64,000 nt of DNA, taken from IMG/VR virus record IMGVR_UViG_3300025162_000024, positions 1 to 64,000 of that record, one strand, 5' to 3'. The DNA is from a virus. The translations under genes and the position numbers were made by a program. The notes under the pieces are model-generated. The model saw only the letters and a program-made list of their open reading frames with translations. It had not been told where the DNA came from and ran no database searches. Positions 34,116 through 42,120 of this stretch are shown here, piece by piece (the stretch's first letter is position 1; each line of letters opens with the position of its first letter).

Positions 34116-34562
34116 CTAGCCGAAAAAGTGGTGTAACTGGTGATCGCCGACCAGGCCCAGGTTGATCCCAAACGAGAGAATCTCCAACCTTTGGGCTGCC
34201 CGGAGCAACGCACAAGCATGGGGCTGACAATGGTCAGGCCGTAGTCGATTGGGTATGACGAGCATGGACAATGCCAGTATGGTCAGCGCGAGTACGACGA
34301 TCATGTCCTGCCTGGTATACCCCCCAAGCAGGAGTAGGGCGAGGACCCCCGCATTGGCCCCAAACCCGGCTATCCGCCACCTGCGTTCCCTATTCGCCTT
34401 CCACAGCTCGAGCAGGCAAGCACAAGGGCAACTGGTGGCCAACGGTGAATCACAGGTCAGGGTGAGCCGGCTGTCTACAGCCTTGAGCTGAACTTGACAG
34501 CCTGGGACGAGCACCCGGAGCAACGTGAGTTTCAGTCTTGGGATTAGATTCAGCAGACGCAT
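34116..34562 (-). CDS. Cys-rich membrane protein
   Basis: A protein of about 148 aa. The ATG at 34562 has AGGA 8 bases upstream and overlaps the preceding stop slightly. A helical N-terminus is followed by a cysteine-rich part (LTCDSP, TSCPCACLLEL), two adjacent membrane segments (GFGANAGVLALLLLGGY and MIVVLALTILALSMLVI) and a His/Cys-containing tail (DHCQPHACALL). No family is recognised. Clustered Cys and His could bind metal. Confidence 0.5.
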   Translation of the reverse strand: MRLLNLIPRLKLTLLRVLVPGCQVQLKAVDSRLTLTCDSPLATSCPCACLLELWKANRERRWRIAGFGANAGVLALLLLGGYTRQDMIVVLALTILALSMLVIPNRLRPDHCQPHACALLRAAQRLEILSFGINLGLVGDHQLHHFFG

Positions 34563-34566
34563 AGGG

Positions 34567-35448
34567 TCATCCTCGCCAGATTCCACTTGCACGTAACAGC
34601 CCACCTACTAATCCTATCCGGCCCAATGTTTGCTGGAGTTCGGGGGGAGCCCCGAACACAGCGCCCATCGTCCTCCCGACCAGGGAGCCCGCGGCATACC
34701 CCAAGCCCGCTCCCATCGCTCCCCGGACCAAGTCTCCCGTGGTGATCAGCCCCTGGTCGTTCCGGGACTGCATGGCCCCCGCCAACGTCCGGAAGGCAGT
34801 TGCTTTCTCCGCCGGGTTCAATATAGGATCTGTGATCAGCGTGCCTGCGGCTACCCCCGGATCGATCCGAGCCCCCCAGACCATGGCCGCAGGGAGCAAT
34901 GACTGTTGCCCGAGGAACTCTGAGCTCTGCTTCTCTCCATCCAGCTTGGGCGGTAGCTTCATCCAATTCTGGAGGTCATCGTAGCTATGACCCCCGGTCT
35001 CCTCCAGATGCTTCTGGAGCTGCATAGAGTTCGGATACGTCTGGTTCAGCTGCTCTTGGGTCATCGGCTGACCGGTAGGCGGGTGCAGCGTGTTCTCGGT
35101 CTGGGCCCCTATGTACATCTTGTGCAGTGCCCCGGGATCCGCCCTGTACTTGTCTGCGAAAGCCTGTCTCGCGTTGCCCAGGTTAGTAGCGTGAATATCC
35201 AACGCTCCCCAGCCGGCACCGGCCCCAGCCCCTAAAAGGGCACTGACCAGGCCAAGACGGCTCTCATCAAACTGGGGGAAGAAGTGGGCCAATGGTTTGG
35301 ACAGAAGGTAACCGGTCCCGGCCCCCACCAGCGTCTTCATCCCCGCACTCAGCCAGGGACCGGCGATCCCCTGGGGGAATGGCCCGGGGTATCTCCCGGT
35401 CATGTGCTCTGCGATCCCCACAGGATTTTTGTACCACTCGTTGGCCAT
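34567..35448 (-). CDS. Gly-zipper membrane virion protein
   Basis: A 293-aa protein with hydrophobic Gly/Ala-rich stretches at about residues 35-50 (GMKTLVGAGTGYLL), 65-85 (LGLVSALLGAGAGAGWGAL) and 240-290 (GAMGAGLGYAAGSLVGRTMG, then a Leu/Gly tail). The centre is polar with a helical PPKLDGEKQSSEFLG region. It has the same build as the other internal proteins of this block but lacks the LGRELYRKLA tag. It ends 4 bases before the next start. Confidence 0.55.
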   Translation of the reverse strand: MANEWYKNPVGIAEHMTGRYPGPFPQGIAGPWLSAGMKTLVGAGTGYLLSKPLAHFFPQFDESRLGLVSALLGAGAGAGWGALDIHATNLGNARQAFADKYRADPGALHKMYIGAQTENTLHPPTGQPMTQEQLNQTYPNSMQLQKHLEETGGHSYDDLQNWMKLPPKLDGEKQSSEFLGQQSLLPAAMVWGARIDPGVAAGTLITDPILNPAEKATAFRTLAGAMQSRNDQGLITTGDLVRGAMGAGLGYAAGSLVGRTMGAVFGAPPELQQTLGRIGLVGGLLRASGIWRG

Positions 35449-35452
35449 CGGT

Positions 35453-37279
35453 CTACTTCTCCGAGGACGAGGTCTGGCTGGCTGTACCGACGGTGGCCGC
35501 TGTCTGCTTGGAGGGTCCGCCCGAGGAGGTTGGTGTTTGGCTCGCCATGGGTTTGACCGCCGGTGCCTGGGGAGAGGCGGGTGCCTGCTGAACCTTTGGG
35601 ATGCCCTGTGTCAATCCTGCCTCGGGAAGTTTAGAGGCCAGAGAGGCGAAGACCTGCTCAGCACTCCACTTAGAGTGAGGGGTCATCCCACGGATCAGAG
35701 CCTTTGCCACTTGGACCGCCGCACTCTTGGTCGACGATTGCTTGGAACCGCCGGGGACCGCCGACAGACTCTTGACCGCCGGGCTCGGGGCAGAGGGCAT
35801 AGCAGTAGGCTTAGGAGTTGGTGCAGCCGCCGGCATGCTCGCCGTATCCCTTCTCCCGAAGTTAATCCCACCCGGCTGAGAGTCAGGCTTAACTATCGAG
35901 TTAGGATTGTCCCTCATGGGCATCGCTGGAGCTGTCGGCTTCGGGGCTGCAGAAGGCATACTCGCAGGCTGAGTAGGCCTAGTCTGTTGCTTGGCCATGT
36001 ATGCGCCTGCCGCGGCCACCCTGCCCTTCTGCGCATCGTACGCTGCACTCTCGTTTGCAGTCCAATTTGACGGACCAGGTGTCTGGCCCGGTCCGAACTT
36101 AATTGGAGGGAGTGCCCCGAAGCTGTTACCATTACTCTGAAAGGCGGAGACATTACTAGATACGCCGTCAGCTGCCATTTTCGGACCGGCCGGTGCCTGA
36201 GGTACCTGTGGAACTTGCGGGACTTGGGGCATGCCGGCGACCGAAGCATGTGACGCAGCTTCCTGATGTAACTTGTTGCCCTGGCTCTTCTTAGACTGTG
36301 AAGCCAGCCGGAGTGACTCTTTCATCCTCCGGTACGACGGGAGGTTCTGAATATCGTAGCGGTTCACAGGGGGCAATGCCCCAGGCTGCCCCGGTGTCTG
36401 AGGTTGACCTGGTGCCGGGGGCTGCTGCATATCAGCTGACTTCTTGGGAATTGGCATGCCCATTGAAGATCCGCCCAGCATGCTCTTGCCGGCTTCTAAA
36501 GCATGGCCTGCTGCCCCCGTAACCTGCGATGCACTTGGAAGCATTTTCACCTGGTTTGCTCTTCCCAAGTAATCTCGAAGACCCCCAAGGAATCCTAGCT
36601 TATTGCCGTTCTGATCTTCCCCAAGCGGCCGGAAGGCTCCAAGCTCCTTCTGATACTGCCGATCGCCGGGCGGTGTGGCGTGAGAGAACATACTGCCGAC
36701 AAAGTCACGAATACCGCCGGTTTCAATCGGCTTATGCGGAGCACTAGCGGAGACTGCTCCCGCCACTCCAGAGAATGGTGAGAACGCTGGCTTGCCCGAA
36801 GGTGCAAAAGCAGCTGAAGCCGCCCCAGCCACTCCAGAGAATGGTGAGACCGCTGGCTTAGCCGCAACTGGAGCAGCGTGGGTGTTGCCAAGGTACGGTG
36901 ACTGCAGGGGCATCTGTCCGGCCTTGCCGCCTTCTGGTGTGCCGTATACCGGCATATCGCCCGCCTCTTTGACCAAGCGGGTCATCGCCTCGCCATACAG
37001 GGTCTCGACCAGGGCCGCTGCCTTCTCCATCGACCCGGTCCGCCGGTACAGGTCGAGGACCAAGAATCCAAGCTCCTGGGCCCGGTCCATGACCTCTACC
37101 TGCTTAGCGGCCTTCTCCGGGAGATCCTTGCGGGGGGTCGCAGCGAAGTCATGAGCGTCCTGGGCCGACATGGACCTGGCCGCCTCTCGGATCTCGGGGC
37201 CAGCCTTTTTCAGCTTGCCCTTCTTGTACTGCTCGACCATGGCCATGAATCTCTGCTGCTTTTGACTGGTTGCTGGCAT
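35453..37279 (-). CDS. DUF3008-like N-terminus with long disordered tail
   Basis: A 608-aa protein. The first 60 residues (MPATSQKQQRFMAMVEQYKK, later SMSAQDAHDFAATPRKDLPE) match a short domain common in phages, annotated DUF3008-like, of unknown role. Then follow a helical segment (VLDLYRRTGSMEKAAALVE) and about 480 residues rich in Pro, Ala, Gly, Ser and Gln. Two in-frame copies of (V/F)SPFSGVAGA reflect a 32-bp direct repeat. The tail should be flexible. The place among virion genes suggests a structural or internal protein. Confidence 0.65.
   Translation of the reverse strand: MPATSQKQQRFMAMVEQYKKGKLKKAGPEIREAARSMSAQDAHDFAATPRKDLPEKAAKQVEVMDRAQELGFLVLDLYRRTGSMEKAAALVETLYGEAMTRLVKEAGDMPVYGTPEGGKAGQMPLQSPYLGNTHAAPVAAKPAVSPFSGVAGAASAAFAPSGKPAFSPFSGVAGAVSASAPHKPIETGGIRDFVGSMFSHATPPGDRQYQKELGAFRPLGEDQNGNKLGFLGGLRDYLGRANQVKMLPSASQVTGAAGHALEAGKSMLGGSSMGMPIPKKSADMQQPPAPGQPQTPGQPGALPPVNRYDIQNLPSYRRMKESLRLASQSKKSQGNKLHQEAASHASVAGMPQVPQVPQVPQAPAGPKMAADGVSSNVSAFQSNGNSFGALPPIKFGPGQTPGPSNWTANESAAYDAQKGRVAAAGAYMAKQQTRPTQPASMPSAAPKPTAPAMPMRDNPNSIVKPDSQPGGINFGRRDTASMPAAAPTPKPTAMPSAPSPAVKSLSAVPGGSKQSSTKSAAVQVAKALIRGMTPHSKWSAEQVFASLASKLPEAGLTQGIPKVQQAPASPQAPAVKPMASQTPTSSGGPSKQTAATVGTASQTSSSEK
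36762..36859. repeat. 32-bp direct repeat inside a coding region
   Basis: 36762-36793 and 36828-36859 are the same except for one base (core CCAGAGAATGGTGAGA). They encode the two SPFSGVAGA copies of the disordered protein at 35453-37279. A recent tandem expansion is likely. Confidence 0.8.
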
Positions 37280-37293
37280 AGTTCCTCGTTCCC

Positions 37294-40200
37294 TTATTCT
37301 ACATCACCCTGTGTCTTGTGCGACAGGTCGTTCCATCCCTTGACCAGGCTCTGGACCCTGGGATCTTCGTACTTCACTGGCTTTGAGCCTGCGGAGTCCT
37401 CCGCGTACTGGAAGCCACCGCCTGGCCGGGGCAGCCTGAAGATGCCTGATGGTTTGCCAGCGGCGTCGTTCTGGGCCCCGTAGAACTTATCCCCAAGCTT
37501 CTTCTCCCCTTGGGCCACTCCGATCCTACCGCTCATAACCTCTGAGTCCGGGCCGGGCAATATGCCTCTGACGAACTGGCCCAGGCCGAGTACTGGATGG
37601 ACGTTGAGCGATCGGCCTATGGCGTCGGTGGTCGCGTCGATCGGCCCGAGCTTCTCGCCCTCTGGGCCTACCCCGTAGTCACGGAAGGCTCCGATCGTTG
37701 TGTTGTGCTGCCGCTGCATGATCCCGTTGGCCTCTGAAAGGGCCTGGGCCATCCCCGGATCTTCCCGTCCCGCACTCATCTCACGCACCCTGATATCCTT
37801 GGCCAAGGTCAACATACGCCCTCCGTCCAGGCCGCCTTCGACCAGGGCCCCGGCCCCGCCCACGGCCAACCCCGTCTTCAAAGCTTTAGTCGAAGCCTTT
37901 GCCCCACTCAGCACATGTCGAACTGTGTTAGCCCCCATCCATACGCCCATCCCGTTCAAAGTGAGCTTCTCAGCCGCCCTCTGTCTGTCTTCAAATGTCT
38001 TTCCGGTCACGACACCAGATAACCCGGTGGCCGCCTCTTGGGCCATCCCGGGGGCCATCGCGACCATGGCCGGGGCCATCGCCGGATTGACCATGGCCGT
38101 CAAGGGCTTGACCCCTTCTTCATATGTATCGGAGTTCTTGGCTGCCTGGGACCGGCCGGGGTATGCCGGGTCCTCCTCGGGCAGCTTCTGCCCCGAGTCC
38201 ACCCTTATCTGCTCTTTGGCCCGCTCCTCTGGCTGCAGGTCCCAGTCTTTCATGGAGACGCTGGAGATCCCTGCTCTAGGATCTTCCGTGGGCTTTGCCT
38301 GTCCAGCTCGGTAGGCTCCGAGACCGGCACCGCCCACTCCGCCCAGGCCCGCTCCGATCAAGGCATTCTTCAGGTAGTCTTTCAGCTTGGGCCTCTCCTG
38401 GAGCAGGGTGATCAGAGCACCTAGGCCTCCGCCGGCCAGGGCCCCGGCCCCACCGTAGACCGCGGCTGAGGTCCCGGCATCTGCAGATTGCTTGGGCTCC
38501 CCCTGGTTAAAGGTGCGGACGTAGCCGGGCATAAGCCGGGACATCTCGGCATCGGGGAAGCCCCCCTCGTTCTCCTCTACATCCTTAAAACGAGGATGCT
38601 CAGGGATCGCGAAGCTCTTGGAAGGATCCTTCGGATCAGGCGCAGTTTTTCCCATGTTCTGCCTGAACCAAGAAATAGCTTTCAACGCGTCTTCCGGCGT
38701 ATGCACCGGCTGCCCGGTAATGTCCGAGTACAGCCGCTTGATGTCCGCAGCCGCATTCGACAACTCAAGCTTACGGTTAGTCTCCAAGGTAGTCCACCGG
38801 GTATCGTTCCTTTGTAGACTGTGGCCAACCTCGTGCCTTCCGAACATCAGCTGCAGAGCACGATTAGTCGCGGGATCTGCGGATGACGCCTGATCTGAAG
38901 CGATATCATGATGGGCTATATACTTAGATACCGGAGCAGGTCTACTCAGGTAGCTTGAGACTGGCTCTGATCTCGATTCTCTCGCCCCGTTGACAAACGA
39001 GGCCGGAACATTAGTCTCCCCGCCAGCCGAGTAATTCGACTGTTCGGTCGGCACAGAGTGCAATGCCAAGGGCCTATCGGCCTTGGACAAGTCTTGATCC
39101 TCCAATTCGGTCATCTTATGGGAGGCGGCGTACCCTTTGGCCAGGTCTATCTCACGATTGATACCGCCAGGTAGCTTTGAGTAGGCTGGAGCCAACGCCT
39201 GCCTCGGGGTCGTGACAGCCTCTGCCCCCACTCCTCTGAGTTTGCCCATCGGTGTAATGTCCGGAAGATCAAGCTTCTCCACTGGTAGCCTTGGTCCCGG
39301 TTCCCCCGCCTGCTTCGGTCCAAAGGTCCTAGCATATCCTGGAAGTTGGTTTACTGGCTGGTTACTGACCACACCGGGCATAACCTGGGCTGCCCAGTCG
39401 TCGGGGAACCCGCCGTTGTCCTCGTACACCTGATAGTCCAGGGCGGTCGGGATCTTCCCGGTGTTCTTAAGCATCTCACGACCCATAACCTCGTTTTGCT
39501 GCCCAAACCTGGGAGGCAACAGATCAGAAAGCCCCGGCACATTCTTATACAGATCCGACGGGATCCGCTTAGCAAGCCAATCTCTAGCTCGCTCAAGTGT
39601 TCCCCATTCGCCCCTGGGATTGAAATTATGAGTGGCAGTATTCACCCGTCGGGCCTGCTCAGGATCAGTGTTCTGCCTGTACCAGGCCAGAGCCTCACTA
39701 GCCTCCTGAGGGTTAGTTACAGGTTTACCCGTGTGCAGAGCGTACTGCCGCTTGATCTCACCAACATTGTTAAGAAGCTCTATAGGCCGGTTTATGTGCC
39801 CCATTCCATCCGACGGAAGTTTCTCTAAACCCAGATCAGCGGCTGTGTATGGTCTGCCCATTAAACCAGCTATATCTTCGGACTTCTGACTTCCATGCCC
39901 GCCTATTTCATGCGCAGTAACCGCAGACGCCATGCTCCCAAGAGGGGCGGTCCCCGGACGAGGAACAAACGCCGTAGGTCCCGAGCTGTCGAGCGTAAAA
40001 GGACCGCCAAAGGCGTTGCGAGCTTCTGGAGCATACGCAAACCTGGCAGTAGGGGCAGCCCGGCTACCAGGCACTTCGGGGCGTACGACACGATACAGCC
40101 CACTCTGAAAACCTGCCTGAGCCTTCTGGGCAACTTGTGGGTCGGATTCCCAGTATGTCTTAGCATCGGCATAAACCTTGTCAAGACCTCCCGGAACCTT

Positions 40201-41394
40201 CGCGTACCACGGGGATAACACGTTGTACGGTGAAGTTGGTGGCAGAACTTCGTTGGAAACAGATAAGGAAGTCCGCGGATCATGTTTACCGTAGGCGTTC
40301 ATTCCGCCAAATGCGGCTCCCATCGCTCCGCCTGTCAGAGCACTGTTACCTACCCCCTGCCCGATGCTGCGATTAGGATCAATCGTATTTCTGGCAATGA
40401 CGTTGCTTGCGGCAGTGTGCAGCCCGCTGAGATCCGCACTTGCAAGTCCGCTGCCGAGCACTCTACCAAGTGTTCTCCCAGCGACCCTTCTCGTGATATC
40501 TCCGCCAAGCTGGCCTACCACCCGCCCACCAGTACCAGCTACTGTCGGGAACGCCGCCCCCATCACTCCACCAAGCCCAGCATTGCCAGCCCGCATGGCC
40601 AGAGCCTGCCCAGTGCTTATATTCTGCCCATTCTGCCTGGCCCTGGCAATCTCCTCGGCCGCCGATAGATCTCCAGACACCCCGCCCTGCCCAGCGAATA
40701 AGGCCGTAGCAGCCAACGGAGCCTTTACAGCCATCAACGGGGCTGTGCCGGCCACCCCCCCACCAATCCTGGCTACTGTGTTCAGTGCTGTATCGGCCGT
40801 CGGATTACCCAGTGAGGTCATCTCATGGTAGGCATTGGCATCCTGGCCACTGACCAGCCCAAGTGCATGTCCAGCCGGTAGGAGTGCCGAGTCGACAATA
40901 CCCTTGTTGAAAGAGTCAAGAGCCTGCTGGGCTGTTCCAGCGTTAGCCTCGCCCTTGGCCTGCAGATTATGCTGATACTGCTGCCGAGCTGTGTTCTCAT
41001 CCCCACCGGTCAATGCCGCATTCTGATGTCTGGCGATAATCCCCATGCCCAGCTTAGGGGTGTACCTGCCGGCAGTCTTCAACTCCTGAATGTCATTACC
41101 GGCATTAACCCTCCACTGAGGGGTGCCCTCTGGAAGCACAGGAGCAGCCTTCGGAGTGCTAGGGGCAATCGGGGTCTTTCCGGAGGTCCCGGGGACCAGG
41201 GGGGCGGCTGCTGCTTGCTTCGGAGCCTGTCTCCCCATCTGCCAGGGTGTCGCGTTATTAACCACACTGGCCTTCATCCGGGCTATGGCCTGGACCAGCG
41301 GGAGACTTACGCCCCGGCCGTGGGGGAGGGGCTGGACGGGCAGGGTCTGGCCGTCGAGGGCAGAGGCGAGCTTAAATAGGAGCTCTGAGGTCAT
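37294..41394 (-). CDS. Giant virion protein with two metalloprotease-like domains and a Gly zipper
   Basis: A protein of about 1366 aa. The ATG at 41394 is used because any longer frame runs into a terminator. A disordered N-terminus is followed by Gly/Ala-rich apolar regions (about 200-400). Two related domains follow: the first has AVTAHEIGGHGSQ (His495), the second FGRHEVGHSLQ (His854), a proper HExxH zinc-protease signature. Downstream parts also match (TGKPVTNPQEASEALAWYRQ against TGQPVHTPEDALKAISWFRQ; GGFPDDWAAQVMPG against GGFPDAEMSRLMPG). Near residues 975-1025 lies the zipper unit GGAGALAGGGLGALITLLQE shared with the tagged membrane proteins. It is probably an injected or entry protein with a peptidase function. 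Confidence 0.7.
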   Translation of the reverse strand: MTSELLFKLASALDGQTLPVQPLPHGRGVSLPLVQAIARMKASVVNNATPWQMGRQAPKQAAAAPLVPGTSGKTPIAPSTPKAAPVLPEGTPQWRVNAGNDIQELKTAGRYTPKLGMGIIARHQNAALTGGDENTARQQYQHNLQAKGEANAGTAQQALDSFNKGIVDSALLPAGHALGLVSGQDANAYHEMTSLGNPTADTALNTVARIGGGVAGTAPLMAVKAPLAATALFAGQGGVSGDLSAAEEIARARQNGQNISTGQALAMRAGNAGLGGVMGAAFPTVAGTGGRVVGQLGGDITRRVAGRTLGRVLGSGLASADLSGLHTAASNVIARNTIDPNRSIGQGVGNSALTGGAMGAAFGGMNAYGKHDPRTSLSVSNEVLPPTSPYNVLSPWYAKVPGGLDKVYADAKTYWESDPQVAQKAQAGFQSGLYRVVRPEVPGSRAAPTARFAYAPEARNAFGGPFTLDSSGPTAFVPRPGTAPLGSMASAVTAHEIGGHGSQKSEDIAGLMGRPYTAADLGLEKLPSDGMGHINRPIELLNNVGEIKRQYALHTGKPVTNPQEASEALAWYRQNTDPEQARRVNTATHNFNPRGEWGTLERARDWLAKRIPSDLYKNVPGLSDLLPPRFGQQNEVMGREMLKNTGKIPTALDYQVYEDNGGFPDDWAAQVMPGVVSNQPVNQLPGYARTFGPKQAGEPGPRLPVEKLDLPDITPMGKLRGVGAEAVTTPRQALAPAYSKLPGGINREIDLAKGYAASHKMTELEDQDLSKADRPLALHSVPTEQSNYSAGGETNVPASFVNGARESRSEPVSSYLSRPAPVSKYIAHHDIASDQASSADPATNRALQLMFGRHEVGHSLQRNDTRWTTLETNRKLELSNAAADIKRLYSDITGQPVHTPEDALKAISWFRQNMGKTAPDPKDPSKSFAIPEHPRFKDVEENEGGFPDAEMSRLMPGYVRTFNQGEPKQSADAGTSAAVYGGAGALAGGGLGALITLLQERPKLKDYLKNALIGAGLGGVGGAGLGAYRAGQAKPTEDPRAGISSVSMKDWDLQPEERAKEQIRVDSGQKLPEEDPAYPGRSQAAKNSDTYEEGVKPLTAMVNPAMAPAMVAMAPGMAQEAATGLSGVVTGKTFEDRQRAAEKLTLNGMGVWMGANTVRHVLSGAKASTKALKTGLAVGGAGALVEGGLDGGRMLTLAKDIRVREMSAGREDPGMAQALSEANGIMQRQHNTTIGAFRDYGVGPEGEKLGPIDATTDAIGRSLNVHPVLGLGQFVRGILPGPDSEVMSGRIGVAQGEKKLGDKFYGAQNDAAGKPSGIFRLPRPGGGFQYAEDSAGSKPVKYEDPRVQSLVKGWNDLSHKTQGDVE

Positions 41395-41451
41395 ACCACC
41401 AGTGTACATCGATCTTAGCCCGTAAGGAGAACGTGTACGTATATCTGACAG

Positions 41452-41482
41452 AAAAAAGGCCGGCTGTGTCATTCAGCCGGCC
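41452..41482 (-). terminator. Rho-independent terminator after the portal block
   Basis: A 9-bp stem (GGCCGGCTG / CAGCCGGCC) with a 7-base loop is followed on the minus strand by six Ts. A further 16-bp perfect palindrome (GCCGGGTGCACCCGGC, 41495-41510) lies between it and the stop of the gene at 41520. Confidence 0.88.
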
Positions 41483-41519
41483 CACGCAAACACTGCCGGG
41501 TGCACCCGGCTACGGTGTA

Positions 41520-41927
41520 TCAGTTCTGAACCTGGCCCGAGACGATAAACGCGGTCCTCGCACTCGGGACAGAAAACCCAGTTACGTTCCCGGGCTTGAG
41601 GATGTAGCCGGCTTCAGGATCGACCGGGATCGAGACGGCCTGGATATTAAACCCGCCGTTCTTCTGCAGGACACAGAGTCCGGGGGACCAGATCTCCAAG
41701 GGCTGGGTATCGCTGAGGGGTTGCCCAGGGGTCACAGCGGGTCTCACAAGGTATAGAGTGCCATTCTCCTCTTGGTTCTCCACCAGAAGCTCCACGACGT
41801 TCCCCACCTTTAGCTGGCGGCCGCGGACTGGGAGACCTCCTAACTTAGCGGTGTCGGCCGCCTCGAACAAGCGTAACCGCTCAACCGCGTAGTCCGTTAA
41901 CTGCTTTGAGGGTAAGGAGTTGGGCAT
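41520..41927 (-). CDS. Small beta-rich protein next to the portal
   Basis: A 135-aa protein with a helical start (LPSKQLTDYAVERLRLFE) followed by beta-prone sequence (VGNVVELLVENQEENGTLYL, PGNVTGFSVPSARTAFIV). It is the last gene of the portal transcript. Small beta-rich proteins after portals can be head-tail connectors or head decoration, but no family is recognised. Confidence 0.55.
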   Translation of the reverse strand: MPNSLPSKQLTDYAVERLRLFEAADTAKLGGLPVRGRQLKVGNVVELLVENQEENGTLYLVRPAVTPGQPLSDTQPLEIWSPGLCVLQKNGGFNIQAVSIPVDPEAGYILKPGNVTGFSVPSARTAFIVSGQVQN

Positions 41928-41933
41928 AAGTCC

Positions 41934-42110
41934 TCATATCTGCTGCCACCCGGTCCAGCGGATCACAGATCGCTCAGACGCCAGTTGCCACTCGTAGATA
42001 TCACGGATGCAGTTCTTCTCCGCCTCGCTCGGCTCCAGGTTCAGCTTATGCAGGGGGATGGTGACTATGAGGGGCTTGTCCGGGGCCGGATTGGGCTGCT
42101 CAGTGGTCAT
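41934..42110 (-). CDS. Small hypothetical protein after the portal
   Basis: A 58-aa protein. The ATG at 42110 has GAGGA 8 bases upstream and follows the portal stop by 10 bases; longer frames have no better start. A short Pro-rich beginning, a beta-strand (LIVTIPLHKLNL) and a helical, Trp-containing end are visible. No family is recognised. Confidence 0.45.
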   Translation of the reverse strand: MTTEQPNPAPDKPLIVTIPLHKLNLEPSEAEKNCIRDIYEWQLASERSVIRWTGWQQI

Positions 42111-42120
42111 TTGCAGATCC

